Shown piece after piece: positions 8,457-16,848 of a stretch of DNA of 64,000 nucleotides (its first letter is position 1; each line of letters starts with the position of its first letter). The notes below the pieces were generated by a model. That model saw only the letters and a list, made by a program, of their open reading frames with translations. It searched no databases and was not told the origin of the DNA. The stretch comes from Microbacterium esteraromaticum (GTDB taxonomy: Bacteria; Actinomycetota; Actinomycetes; Actinomycetales; Microbacteriaceae), in assembly GCF_016907315.1 (NCBI RefSeq), contig NZ_JAFBBS010000001.1:744001-808000 (forward strand), read 5' to 3'. The position numbers were made by a program, and so were the translations under genes.

Positions 8457-9776
8457 ATGGTCATCAGCAGACGAGGAGTGTTCCGCGCCGCCGGCATCGC
8501 AGCGGCGAGCGCCGCGGGAGTCGTCGCCACCGGCGGATCGGCATTCGCCGCAGGCAAGCCCGACAAGCCCGGAAAGCCCGAGACACCCGGCAAGGGGCGC
8601 CCGGTGCGCACCGGCGCCGACATCGCGGCTGCCGATCGCTGGCGGATCTTCGCCGGACGACGGGTCGGCGTCATCACCAACCCCACGGGCGTGCTCGAGG
8701 ACTTCACGAGCATCGTGGATGACATGGTGGCTCACGACGTCGACCTGCGTGCGGTGTTCGGCCCCGAGCACGGCTTCCGCGGCACCGCCCAGGCGGGTGA
8801 GGCCGAGGAGACCTCGGTCGATCCGCGCACCGGGGTCACGGTGTACGACGCGTATGGCGCCACGGTCGCGAAGTTCGCCGGCTTCTTCGCCCAGTCGGAG
8901 GTCGACACGGTCGTGTTCGACATCCGCGATGTCGGCGTGCGGTTCTACACCTACATCTGGACGATGTGGACGGCGATGCAGGCGGCAGCGCAGGCAGGAG
9001 ATCTGCGCTTCGTGGTGCTCGATCGTCCGAACCCGCTCGGCGGCCGAGCGCGCGGCCCGGTGCTTCAGCCCGGCTTCACCTCGGGCGTCGGGCTGCTGGA
9101 GATCGCGCAGCAGCACGGCATGACGGTCGGCGAGCTCGCGCGCTACTTCAACGCGACGTTCATGCAGCGCGCGGACCAGAAGCCCCTCACCGATCTGCAG
9201 GTCATCGAGGCCGAGGGGTGGCGGCGTCAGATGGTCGGGCCGGACCAGGCCGAGCGGTGGATCCCGCCGTCGCCGAACATGCCCACTCCGCAGACCGCCG
9301 TGCTCTATCCCGGCACCGGGATGGTCGAGGCGACCGACTGGTCGGAGGGGCGGGGCACGACGCGTCCTTTCGAGCTGATCGGAGCGCCGTATCTCGATCA
9401 CCGGTGGGCTGCGGCGCTGAACGACCGGAAGCTGGCCGGCGTCGAGTTCCGTGAGGCGTACTTCACGCCGACGTTCTCGAAGAACGCCAACAAAGTGTGT
9501 GCGGGCGTGCAGGTGCACATCATGGATGCCGAGAAGGTGGATGCCATCGCGGTGGCCACCCACATGCTGGTCGAGGCGCGTCGCCTGTACCCCGACTTCG
9601 CGTGGCGCGGGGATGGCGGCAGGTGGATCGGCCTTCTCACCGGATCGGGACGCTTCCAGCAGCAGCTCGAGGCCGGCGCGTCGGCCGAGGAGATCATCGC
9701 GGCGTGGCAGCCCGAGCTCGCTCGCTTCCGGGACGACACGGAACCGTTCCTGCTCTACCCGGGGCCGCGCGAATGA
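8457..9776 (+). CDS. namZ: Exo-beta-N-acetylmuramidase NamZ (DUF1343, GH171)
   Basis: A 439-residue protein of the DUF1343 family, whose founding characterised member is B. subtilis NamZ/YbbC, an exo-lytic muramidase. The family signature regions VGVITNPTGV, VFGPEHGFRG and VFDIRDVGVRFYTYIWTM are all present. The N-terminus is a clear twin-arginine signal: SRRGVF at about 4-9, a hydrophobic stretch and AFA cleavage near residue 31. It is thus exported folded by Tat, while its neighbours use Sec. ATG 8457 is preferred, though in-frame GTGs at 8445 and 8448 overlap the nagZ stop. It would release MurNAc (or, in this lineage, N-glycolylmuramic acid) from the ends left by NagZ. Confidence 0.9.
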   Translation: MVISRRGVFRAAGIAAASAAGVVATGGSAFAAGKPDKPGKPETPGKGRPVRTGADIAAADRWRIFAGRRVGVITNPTGVLEDFTSIVDDMVAHDVDLRAVFGPEHGFRGTAQAGEAEETSVDPRTGVTVYDAYGATVAKFAGFFAQSEVDTVVFDIRDVGVRFYTYIWTMWTAMQAAAQAGDLRFVVLDRPNPLGGRARGPVLQPGFTSGVGLLEIAQQHGMTVGELARYFNATFMQRADQKPLTDLQVIEAEGWRRQMVGPDQAERWIPPSPNMPTPQTAVLYPGTGMVEATDWSEGRGTTRPFELIGAPYLDHRWAAALNDRKLAGVEFREAYFTPTFSKNANKVCAGVQVHIMDAEKVDAIAVATHMLVEARRLYPDFAWRGDGGRWIGLLTGSGRFQQQLEAGASAEEIIAAWQPELARFRDDTEPFLLYPGPRE

Positions 9777-11530
9777 TCCGGCCGCGGGTGACACGTCTCG
9801 GTCTCGTCTGCGTGACGACAGCAGGCCTTCTCGTCGCCGGCGGTCTGACCCCGGCATTCGCCGACGCCGCGGGCGCCGAGGACCGCACGGGTCAGTACGA
9901 CGCGCCCGCCGAGGGGTTCATGGACGAGCGCACGGTGCTGGACCAGGCGGAGCCTGCCGCGCTGGGTCTCGATCCGGCGCCCATCGACGCGGCGTGGGCA
10001 TCGATCGACGCCTTCGCCTCGCCGACGACGCCGGGCACCAAGCCGATGTACGCGTCAGCCGTGGGGATCATGGGTCACCAGGGGCGGATCGTCAGCGAGC
10101 ACCACACCGGGTACTCGCTGCTCTATGCCGACGCCGACACGAAGCTGCCGGCGGATGAGCGCATCGCCGCGCAGCAGGACACGATCTACGACATGGCATC
10201 GGTGAGCAAGCTCTTCACCTCGATCGTGATCATGCAGCTCGTCGAGAAGGGGCTGGTCGACCTCGACGCGACCTACGGCAGCTATGTGCCCGAGTTCGCG
10301 AACGGGGGCAAGGAGACCATCACCGTCCGGCAGATGCTCACGCACACCTCGGGTCTGGTCTCGTGGCTTCCGCTGTGGAGCGCATACGACGACAAGGCCG
10401 CGCGGATCGCCGCCGTGATGAACGTGAAGGTGAAGAACCCTCCGGGAACGGTGTACGAGTACTCCGACCTCAACCTCATCGCCCTCGGCGTGCTGGCCGA
10501 GCGGCTGACCGGATCGACTCTCGATCAGCTGGTCGAGACGGGCATCACCGCCCCACTGGGCATGACCGACACGGGGTACAACCCCGATGCGTCGCAGCGC
10601 GAGCGGATCGCAGCGACCGAGTTCCAGTCCTCCCCCGACCGCGGGATGGTCTGGGGCGAGGTGCACGACGAGAACGCCTGGAGCCTGGGCGGCGTCGCAG
10701 GTCACGCCGGCATCTTCTCGACCGCGCGCGACATGGCGGTGCTGGCGCAGACGATGCTCAACGGCGGCATCTACGGCGGCAACCGCATCCTCTCCGAGGC
10801 ATCGGTGCTGGCGATGGTGACCGACGAGAACACCGCGTTCCCCGGCGACTCGCACGGACTGGGGTTCGAGCTGAACCAGCTCTGGTACATGGGTGGCCTC
10901 GCGGCGCCGTCGACCGCGGGACACACCGGCTACACCGGCACATCGCTCGTGATCGACTTCACCTCGAGGTCGTTCGTCGTACTGCTCACCAACCGGGTGC
11001 ATCCCAGTCGCAGCTGGGGCTCGAACAATCCCGCCCGCCGAGCGGCGGCACAGGGACTGGCGCTCGCACTCGCGGTCTCACCGCAGAAGGGCAGAACCGC
11101 GTGGTTCGGCGGAACCGACGACGCATCCGAGCACACCCTCTCGCTGGACGTGCCGAACGCCGCGGCGGGGACGCTGGAGTTCGATGTGTTCGCCGACATC
11201 GAGGCAACCGACGTGTTCGCTGTGGAGGGCTCGGCTGACGGAGGCCGCACGTGGTCGCCGCTGCCGTTCACGGTGCGTCAGGACGGCACGTCGATCACCA
11301 CCGACGGCACCTACGAGAACCAGGGTGAGCGCACGTGGGGCAGGGCGGAGGCAGTTGTTCCCGCCGGAACGGAGGTGCTGCGCTGGCGCTACACCACCGA
11401 CGCGAACACCCAGGGCCGTGGCCTGTACATCGACGGCGTCAAGCTGCGCCAGGGCAGGAAGGTCGTGGTCAACGGAGAGGCGTCGCCCGACGCTTTCGTC
11501 TCAGAGGGCTTCACCGTGGCCGACCGCTGA
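9773..11530 (+). CDS. Exported serine hydrolase, class C beta-lactamase fold, YbbE-like, with extra C-terminal domain
   Basis: A 585-residue secreted protein with a Sec signal (VTTAGLLVAGGLTPAFADA) and a beta-lactamase/transpeptidase-like domain at about 60-430. The active-site SxxK is S143-V-S-K146, the YxN-like motif is Y230-S-D, and HTGYTG fills the KTG position. About 150 residues after the catalytic domain resemble a beta-sandwich (LEFDVFADIE, then VEGSADGGRTWSPL and YIDGVKL), the kind of accessory domain found on secreted proteases, perhaps for substrate or wall binding. It overlaps namZ by ATGA. In Bacillus the homologous gene ybbE is in the same cluster. Role: hydrolysis of a muropeptide amide or ester bond is inferred, not shown. 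Confidence 0.88.
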   Translation: MIRPRVTRLGLVCVTTAGLLVAGGLTPAFADAAGAEDRTGQYDAPAEGFMDERTVLDQAEPAALGLDPAPIDAAWASIDAFASPTTPGTKPMYASAVGIMGHQGRIVSEHHTGYSLLYADADTKLPADERIAAQQDTIYDMASVSKLFTSIVIMQLVEKGLVDLDATYGSYVPEFANGGKETITVRQMLTHTSGLVSWLPLWSAYDDKAARIAAVMNVKVKNPPGTVYEYSDLNLIALGVLAERLTGSTLDQLVETGITAPLGMTDTGYNPDASQRERIAATEFQSSPDRGMVWGEVHDENAWSLGGVAGHAGIFSTARDMAVLAQTMLNGGIYGGNRILSEASVLAMVTDENTAFPGDSHGLGFELNQLWYMGGLAAPSTAGHTGYTGTSLVIDFTSRSFVVLLTNRVHPSRSWGSNNPARRAAAQGLALALAVSPQKGRTAWFGGTDDASEHTLSLDVPNAAAGTLEFDVFADIEATDVFAVEGSADGGRTWSPLPFTVRQDGTSITTDGTYENQGERTWGRAEAVVPAGTEVLRWRYTTDANTQGRGLYIDGVKLRQGRKVVVNGEASPDAFVSEGFTVADR

Positions 11531-11536
11531 CGCGGG

Positions 11537-11542
11537 TAGTCT
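11537..11542 (+). promoter_or_regulatory. Leaderless -10 box for the DUF4166 gene
   Basis: TAGTCT ends 7 nt before the ATG at 11549, so transcription would start at or next to the start codon. No ribosome site is present. Confidence 0.55.
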
Positions 11543-11548
11543 CGAAGC

Positions 11549-12169
11549 ATGGATCACGTGCCCCAGTCCCCGTATCTGCGGGCCCTGGGCGAGCAGCGGC
11601 CGGGTCTGCACCCGGCGCTGCACACGTACTTCTCGCCGGTGCCGCGCGGAAGCGTCGGCATCGGCGAGGGCGTGTTCGAGCGGGTCGGCACTCCGCGACG
11701 CTGGCTCTGGCCGCTGCTTCGGATGCTGCAGGGCAGCGGCGCCGTGCTCGCCGGATGGCACGAGAAGGTGCCGTTCACCATCCGCAACCGCACCATCGCC
11801 GGCAGGGCGGTCAGTGTGCGGACCCTGCACCTGCCCGACGGCGACTGGGTCATGAAGGACACCGTCACCGCGCGCCCCGGCGGGCGGATCATCGATCAGA
11901 TCGGCGAGCCGACGACGCTGGCTGTCGCGTTCGACGTCGCGGTCGACGAGCATGCGCTGACTCTGCGCAGCCGAGCGATCGGCGTGCGCCTCGCGGGTGT
12001 CCGCGCGCGCATCCCGCGCATCGTCGCGCCGATCGTACGTCTGCGCGAGAGCGCCGAGAAGCAGGCGGGTCTGCAGCGCGTCGAGCTGACGGTCGATGCG
12101 CCGCTTATCGGGCGTATCTACGAGTACTCGGGCACGTTCTCGTTCCGCGTCGAGCAGGAGCAGGTGTGA
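11549..12169 (+). CDS. DUF4166 domain protein
   Basis: A 206-residue soluble protein that matches the DUF4166 family by eye: a short N-terminal YLRALGEQRPGLHPALHTYF motif, then beta-rich sequence with VGIGEGVFERVG and GWHEKVPFTIRNRTI. No membrane span or signal is seen. No biochemical function is established for the family. It overlaps the epimerase gene downstream by GTGA, an arrangement that suggests the two proteins work together; DUF4166 is also found fused or adjacent to TIGR01777 epimerases in other bacteria. It starts 18 nt after the serine hydrolase gene but appears to have its own leaderless promoter. Confidence 0.82.
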   Translation: MDHVPQSPYLRALGEQRPGLHPALHTYFSPVPRGSVGIGEGVFERVGTPRRWLWPLLRMLQGSGAVLAGWHEKVPFTIRNRTIAGRAVSVRTLHLPDGDWVMKDTVTARPGGRIIDQIGEPTTLAVAFDVAVDEHALTLRSRAIGVRLAGVRARIPRIVAPIVRLRESAEKQAGLQRVELTVDAPLIGRIYEYSGTFSFRVEQEQV

Positions 12170-13113
12170 CGCGCGTCGTCATCGGCGGCTCGACGGGTTT
12201 CATCGGCCGGCACCTTCTGCAGAAGTACCGTGCGGAAGGGCGAGAGGTCATCACAATCTCGCGGTCTGGCGCCGATCTGACCTGGGGCGACCAGACGGGC
12301 ATCGACGAGGCCGTCGACGGTGCGAGCCTCGTGATCGGACTGGCCGGCAAGAGCGTGAGCTGCCGGTACACGCCCGAGAACCGCGCGGAGATCCTCGGCT
12401 CCCGGCTCGACACGACCGCCGCTCTCAGCGCCGCGATCCATCGGGCGACCCTGCCTCCCGCGCTGTGGGTGAACTCATCGACGGCGACGATCTACGGGCA
12501 TGCAGAAGACCGCCCGATGACCGAATCCGGCGGCGAGCTCGGCGCCGGATTCTCGGTGGAGGTCGCGAAGGCGTGGGAGCGGGCGCTGATGGCGGAGGCC
12601 CTCCCGGCGACCCGCCGGGTCGCTCTGCGCACCGCGATCGTGCTCGGCGACGCTGGTGTGCTCGGCCCGCTGCGCAGCCTCGCCCGGCTGGGCCTCGGAG
12701 GAACGCAGCTCGACGGCTGGTGGCCGGTCTCGGCAGCACGACGGGCGGCCGGTACCGCCCACCTCCCGGGTGCACGAGGCGGGCGGCAGCGGTTCAGCTG
12801 GATCCACGTCGATGACGTGCTCGGCATCATCGACTTCGTCGAGGGGCATCCCGATCTCGACGGTCCGATCAACGCCTGCACGGCGAACCCTGTCGACAAC
12901 CGCACGTTCATGGCCGCCGTGCGCCGCGCCGTCGGTGCGCGCATCGGCCCGCCCCTGCCTCGGTGGATGCTCGAGCTGGGCGCCATGGGCATCCGGACCG
13001 AGACGGAGCTGATCCTCAAGAGCCGGTGGGTTGTGCCGGAGCGGCTCACCTCCGCCGGCTATGTCTTCCGGCATCCGGATCTCGACGAGGCGCTGCGAGC
13101 CTCTCCCGACTGA
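12166..13113 (+). CDS. TIGR01777 family epimerase (extended SDR, YfcH/SulA-like)
   Basis: A 315-residue NAD(P)-binding protein. VVIGGSTGFIGRHLL at the N-terminus is the SDR nucleotide motif; SVSCRYTPENRAEILGSRLDTT and LRTAIVLGDAGVLGPL are typical of the TIGR01777 subgroup, as is FSWIHVDDVLGIIDF. The catalytic-Tyr position is replaced in this subgroup, and the substrate is unknown. The GTG start at 12166 overlaps the DUF4166 stop codon, indicating translational coupling. The gene ends 6 bp from the convergent MFS gene, leaving no room for a separate terminator. Confidence 0.87.
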   Translation: MTRVVIGGSTGFIGRHLLQKYRAEGREVITISRSGADLTWGDQTGIDEAVDGASLVIGLAGKSVSCRYTPENRAEILGSRLDTTAALSAAIHRATLPPALWVNSSTATIYGHAEDRPMTESGGELGAGFSVEVAKAWERALMAEALPATRRVALRTAIVLGDAGVLGPLRSLARLGLGGTQLDGWWPVSAARRAAGTAHLPGARGGRQRFSWIHVDDVLGIIDFVEGHPDLDGPINACTANPVDNRTFMAAVRRAVGARIGPPLPRWMLELGAMGIRTETELILKSRWVVPERLTSAGYVFRHPDLDEALRASPD

Positions 13114-13119
13114 TCCGGT

Positions 13120-14361
13120 TCAGTCGGCGCCTGCGGCTCGCTGCTGACGCAGGGCGGGCAGGTAGCCCACGACGCCGAGCATGCTGAAGGCGCCGGCCGC
13201 AGCGATGGCCGTGATCGTGCTCGTCGACTGGGCGAGCGGCATGAGCGCGAGCAATCCGAGACTGTACGCGCCACCGGCGATCATCGAGTTGATCGACAGC
13301 ACCATCGCCCTCGTCTCCGGTCCGCTCTGCCTGTGCAGCAGGGCGTTGTGCAGCGGTCCCGCCGCGCCGTGCGTGAGGTAGGCGAGCCCGTAGCCGATCA
13401 GCAGACCGACAGGTCCTGCGGCGATGCCCATCACGACGACGACGGCGCCGTTGAGAAGCCGCATGAGCATCGCCGCCCCGGCAGGTCCCAGCCGCCGGCG
13501 CACGAACACGACCGACGAGGAGCCGACCGCGAACAGGCCCCAGGCGACTGCCGAGGCCGGGCCGAACACGGCCGCCGCTGCGCTCTCGCTGCCGAACTGC
13601 TCGGTGAGACGCACAGGTGCGAGGGACTCGAACGCGATCATCGCGATGCTCCAGAACACCTCGACGAGCACGAGTCCGCGCAGAACTCGTGAACCGCGGA
13701 GCAGTCTCAGCCCTCCTCGCATCGCGAGCGGCGTCTCACGCACGGCGAAGGCCAGCGACACGCGCTCGCGGTGCGGCTCGCGCACCAGCAGCGCCACCAG
13801 TACGCCGAAGAGTGCGTAGACGGCGGCCGAGACGATGTAGGGCAGCACGAGCGCCGAAGAGCCGGCGATCGGATGCCAGGCGACCAGCGCCCCGCCGGCC
13901 GCCGCGCCAAGGGCGATGGTCGTGCCGAGCGCCGCAGCCGCTCGTCCGAGCGGCCTGTCGAGCTCGGCGTCCGGTTCGTCGGCGAGCGCGGCGTCGACGA
14001 ACCAGGCCTCGAGCGGGCCCGAGTCCAGCGCACGGAACAGGCCCTGCAGCACGAGCGCGACGGCGAAGACGACGAACGACTCGGCCATGAGGAAGACCCA
14101 GGTGGATGCGACGGCGATGGCGGCACCGGCGAGCAGCAGGGGCCTGCGTCCGATGGCATCCGCCAGTCCCCCGGTGGGAAGCTCGAGGGCGAGCACGACG
14201 AATCCCTGCAACGACATCAGCACGCCGATCTCAGCGAGGCTGAGTCCCCGCTCGAGGGGCAGCAGGACGATCATGCCGAACGTGAGGCCGGCCGGCAGCC
14301 AGCGCACGGAGGTGAGCACGACGAATCTCCGCTCAGCCTGTCGCCGCGTGAGCGCCCTCAT
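13120..14361 (-). CDS. MFS transporter
   Basis: A 413-residue major-facilitator protein with about 12 hydrophobic helices. The loop 2-3 motif is recognisable as GGLADAIGRRPLLLAGA at about 63-79. It overlaps the ArsR-type regulator upstream by ATGA, a common layout for a drug or metabolite exporter under control of its own repressor. The substrate cannot be read from sequence. Small C-terminal tail ALRQQRAAGAD. Confidence 0.9.
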   Translation of the reverse strand: MRALTRRQAERRFVVLTSVRWLPAGLTFGMIVLLPLERGLSLAEIGVLMSLQGFVVLALELPTGGLADAIGRRPLLLAGAAIAVASTWVFLMAESFVVFAVALVLQGLFRALDSGPLEAWFVDAALADEPDAELDRPLGRAAAALGTTIALGAAAGGALVAWHPIAGSSALVLPYIVSAAVYALFGVLVALLVREPHRERVSLAFAVRETPLAMRGGLRLLRGSRVLRGLVLVEVFWSIAMIAFESLAPVRLTEQFGSESAAAAVFGPASAVAWGLFAVGSSSVVFVRRRLGPAGAAMLMRLLNGAVVVVMGIAAGPVGLLIGYGLAYLTHGAAGPLHNALLHRQSGPETRAMVLSINSMIAGGAYSLGLLALMPLAQSTSTITAIAAAGAFSMLGVVGYLPALRQQRAAGAD

Positions 14362-14990
14362 GATCGTGACGGAGCCTCGTCGCCCGCTGGGTCGGCGGCC
14401 GAGAGAGACGAACGTGCGGCCGACGAGAACTGCAGGGGTGCGGCGTGGGTGGTGACATGCAGCCGGATCGCGTCCTGGCCGCCGGCCCCGATGGTGCGGT
14501 AGCGGCCGAGCACCTCAGCCAGTTCGGCGTGCATCGCCCGGGCCTGCTCCGGGGTGACCTCGACCACCGTGTCACTGAGGCCGAGAGCATCGCGCCATTC
14601 GGCCGACCAGTCCGGGGCGGCCTCCTCCCATCGCTCGGCGCGCTCGACGAAGTCCCGCAGGTACGCTCGCTGAAGCCAGCCGACGGCGGCTGCTGCGTCC
14701 GGTCGATCGTCGAAGTCGGAGGGCGACCACGAGTGGAAGTCGCTGGTGGCCCGCCATTCTCTGCGCCGCCCGACGCCCTCCCCCGTGTCCGTGACCAGGC
14801 CCACCTCGGCCAGCTGCCGCAGGTGATAGCTGGTCGCCCCCGAGTTCGTGTCGAGCAGGCGTGCCAGATCCGTGGCGGTCGCCGGGCCGCGCATGCGCAG
14901 GAGCCCCGGGATGCGCGCACGCAGAGGGTGCGCGAGCACCCTGATCTGCCTCTCGTCGAGCCGTATCCCGCGGTCGCCGTCTTCGCTCAT
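14358..14990 (-). CDS. ArsR-family winged-helix regulator
   Basis: A 210-residue regulator. The N-terminal 90 residues form an ArsR/HTH_20-type winged helix: RQIRVLAHPLRARIPGLLR, then TATDLARLLDTNSGATSYHLRQL and a wing (VTDTGEGVGRRREW). The C-terminal half has no metal-binding Cys cluster and resembles the effector domains of actinobacterial HTH_20 proteins next to MFS exporters. The start at 14990 is chosen because upstream sequence is compositionally non-coding and the first residues MSEDGDRGIRLDERQ lead straight into helix 1. It forms an operon with the MFS gene (ATGA overlap) and probably autoregulates through the palindrome at 15016-15038. Confidence 0.88.
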   Translation of the reverse strand: MSEDGDRGIRLDERQIRVLAHPLRARIPGLLRMRGPATATDLARLLDTNSGATSYHLRQLAEVGLVTDTGEGVGRRREWRATSDFHSWSPSDFDDRPDAAAAVGWLQRAYLRDFVERAERWEEAAPDWSAEWRDALGLSDTVVEVTPEQARAMHAELAEVLGRYRTIGAGGQDAIRLHVTTHAAPLQFSSAARSSLSAADPAGDEAPSRS

Positions 14991-15015
14991 GCGCCCATCG
15001 TGGCAGCGCTCCGAG

Positions 15016-15038
15016 CTATGCACAACTCCTTTGCATAG
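15016..15038. promoter_or_regulatory. Inverted repeat upstream of ArsR/MFS operon
   Basis: CTATGCA (15016-15022) and TGCATAG (15032-15038) are perfect 7-bp arms around a 9-bp spacer, 26 bp upstream of the ArsR-type start codon. A further TGTGCAT lies at 15043-15049. Position and symmetry suit autoregulation by the ArsR-type protein. Confidence 0.5.
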
Positions 15039-15097
15039 TTTCTGTGCATGATCGGCGGCGGCGGCGGGGCCGGCGTCCGCAGGATCAGGTGACGGCC

Positions 15098-15472
15098 TCA
15101 GTCGTCGCTGACGCCCTCGCCGCGCTCCTTCTTGCGCTTCTCGATCTCCTGCCGAAGCCGCCACTCCTCGATCTCGCGGTCGAGATCGGCGATCTGCTGC
15201 TCGGTCGAGCGCACATCGGCCGGTGGCGCTGTCGCCACGGGGGGTGCGGCGGACGCGTCGCGTCGCGAAGGTCGCCCGAGCTGTATCCCGCCCTCGGGGT
15301 ACTCGCGGCCGATCGCGAACCACAGCACGCTGCCGATGAGCGGCAGCAGGATCACCAGCAGCAGCCAGACGAACTTGGGCATGAACCGCACCTGGCTGTC
15401 GTCGCGACGGATGATGTCGACGAGCGCGTACACCATCAGTGCGATGGTGATCAGGGTGAACAGGAACGGCAT
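15098..15472 (-). CDS. Small membrane protein with PLDc_N domain
   Basis: A 124-residue protein. Helix 1 (FLFTLITIALMVYALVDII) is followed by RRDDSQVRFMPKFVW and helix 2 (LLLVILLPLIGSVLWFAIGRE). This is the two-helix PLDc_N module found at the N-terminus of cardiolipin synthases but here without any phospholipase D domain. The C-terminal 60 residues are Ala/Pro-rich and then a charged, probably helical tail (TEQQIADLDREIEEW). Stand-alone copies are common in actinobacteria and of unknown role. It is a single gene flanked by divergent genes. Confidence 0.85.
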   Translation of the reverse strand: MPFLFTLITIALMVYALVDIIRRDDSQVRFMPKFVWLLLVILLPLIGSVLWFAIGREYPEGGIQLGRPSRRDASAAPPVATAPPADVRSTEQQIADLDREIEEWRLRQEIEKRKKERGEGVSDD

Positions 15473-15587
15473 GACATCAGATTAGACCGTCCTCGGCGCA
15501 CCCCGCCCCGGTCTCCGCCCCGGACCCTCGCCCCCAAACGGAGGTGCAGACGGTTGCGCCTGACACCGGGCCAACCTGCCGGTTCGA

Positions 15588-15593
15588 TACGCT
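15588..15593 (+). promoter_or_regulatory. Leaderless -10 box for the acyltransferase gene
   Basis: TACGCT ends 8 nt before the ATG at 15601; no ribosome site lies between. Confidence 0.5.
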
Positions 15594-15600
15594 CGGGCGC

Positions 15601-16671
15601 ATGACTTCGCTGGGGACCGCCTTCCATCCGAAGCGGAACAGCCTGAATGCCCTTCGCCTGCTGTTCGCGACAGCGGTGATCGTCGCTCACTCGTGGCCGC
15701 TGAGTGGTCGGACGGACGAACCGATCGGACCGGGGGCATTCAACTCGCTCGGCCCGTGGGCGGTGGCCGGGTTCTTCGTCATCTCCGGATACTTGATCGC
15801 GAGCAGTCGCGATCACTCCGAGCTCGGCCGATTCCTTTGGCGCCGTATCCTGCGGATCTACCCGGCGTTCATCGTCGTGCTTGCGGTGACGGCCTTCGTA
15901 TTCGCCCCACTGTCGACGCTCGTCATGGGCGAGTACTCGCTCGGTGCGGGGCTCGAATACCTTGTGAAGAACGCAGGCCTCTACATCTTCACATTCGATG
16001 TGACCGGCACGCTTGCGCATGCGCCCTACCCGGCCACTTGGAACGGGTCGCTGTGGACGCTGTTCTACGAGGCGCTGTGCTACCTCGCGATCGGTCTCGC
16101 GATGACGTTCGTCCCCCGACGGTGGCTGGCGCGCTTCCTCGCCGTGACGTTGGCCAGCGGCATGGCGGTCACAGCCTCCCACGTGTACCTCGACGTGCTG
16201 AACATCAGCGTCCTTCTTCACACCGTGCGGCTCGGAACCTACTTCGTCGCTGGCGCACTGCTGTATGTCCTCCGTGAGCGCGTCGCGTTCCGATGGGAGT
16301 TCGCGGCAGCGTCCGCTGCCGCCGTCATTCTCACCGCGGTGAGCGGTACGTTCGACTTCCTCGCCCCCATCCCGCTCGCGTACCTCTGCATGTGGCTCGG
16401 CATCGCGCTGCCACTGCACCGGATCGGTGCGAAGAATGACATCTCCTACGGGATGTACATCTACGCCTTCCCGGTGCAGCAGCTCCTCGCGATCACGATC
16501 GGACGCGGGCTGCCGCTCTGGCTGTACATGCTGGCCTCGATCGCCGCAACGGTACCGTTGGCATGGGCAAGCTGGACACTCGTCGAACGCCCCGCGATGA
16601 AGCTCCGAGGGCGCACGACGCAACGTACGCGCACCATGCCCCGCACGCTCGAGAAGACAGGTCGCGGCTGA
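15601..16671 (+). CDS. Acyltransferase family 3 membrane protein
   Basis: A 356-residue integral membrane protein of the acyltransferase-3 (OafA/YrhL) family, about 10 helices. The N-terminal motif RNSLNALRLLFATAVIVAHSW contains the conserved Arg and the catalytic His candidate. VAGFFVISGYLIASS and WNGSLWTLFYEALCYLAIG follow, both typical of the family. These enzymes O-acetylate surface polysaccharide or lipid-linked sugars. There is no C-terminal SGNH domain. The ATG at 15601 is preferred over an upstream ATG because of the leaderless box and because MTSLGTAFHPKRN begins just before helix 1. A single-gene unit with its own terminator. Confidence 0.9.
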   Translation: MTSLGTAFHPKRNSLNALRLLFATAVIVAHSWPLSGRTDEPIGPGAFNSLGPWAVAGFFVISGYLIASSRDHSELGRFLWRRILRIYPAFIVVLAVTAFVFAPLSTLVMGEYSLGAGLEYLVKNAGLYIFTFDVTGTLAHAPYPATWNGSLWTLFYEALCYLAIGLAMTFVPRRWLARFLAVTLASGMAVTASHVYLDVLNISVLLHTVRLGTYFVAGALLYVLRERVAFRWEFAAASAAAVILTAVSGTFDFLAPIPLAYLCMWLGIALPLHRIGAKNDISYGMYIYAFPVQQLLAITIGRGLPLWLYMLASIAATVPLAWASWTLVERPAMKLRGRTTQRTRTMPRTLEKTGRG

Positions 16672-16680
16672 GCCGCGACC
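16660..16680 (+). terminator. Hairpin over the acyltransferase stop codon
   Basis: GGTCGCGGC and GCCGCGACC are perfect 9-bp arms whose 3-nt loop is the TGA stop codon itself (16669-16671). There is no U tract, as is common in GC-rich actinobacteria. Confidence 0.6.
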
Positions 16681-16786
16681 CTCTCAGGCGCACCCGGGTG
16701 ACGAGGCGCCCGTTTCGCCCCCGTCGTCCACCATGCAAGCTCCGCCGACGTCGCGGATCCGTCGGCGCAGAGGCGCGCGGGTCGAA

Positions 16787-16802
16787 GATCCTGCATAGGA
16801 TC
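16787..16802. promoter_or_regulatory. Palindrome and -10 box upstream of Lrp gene
   Basis: GATCCT-GCAT-AGGATC is a perfect 6-bp inverted repeat 47 bp before the Lrp/AsnC start. TAGGAT (16796-16801) inside it is a good -10 element, so binding here would block the promoter. Autoregulation is the family's usual habit. Confidence 0.5.
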
Positions 16803-16848
16803 GTCGTGCATCGACCACGATCTTCGCGCAGACCACAGGAGCAGCCCC

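Noticed and set aside
9497..9772. Extending the serine hydrolase start upstream into namZ
   Set aside because: The signal peptide starts at MIRPRVTRLG (9773) and the ATGA overlap is the normal pattern in this operon.
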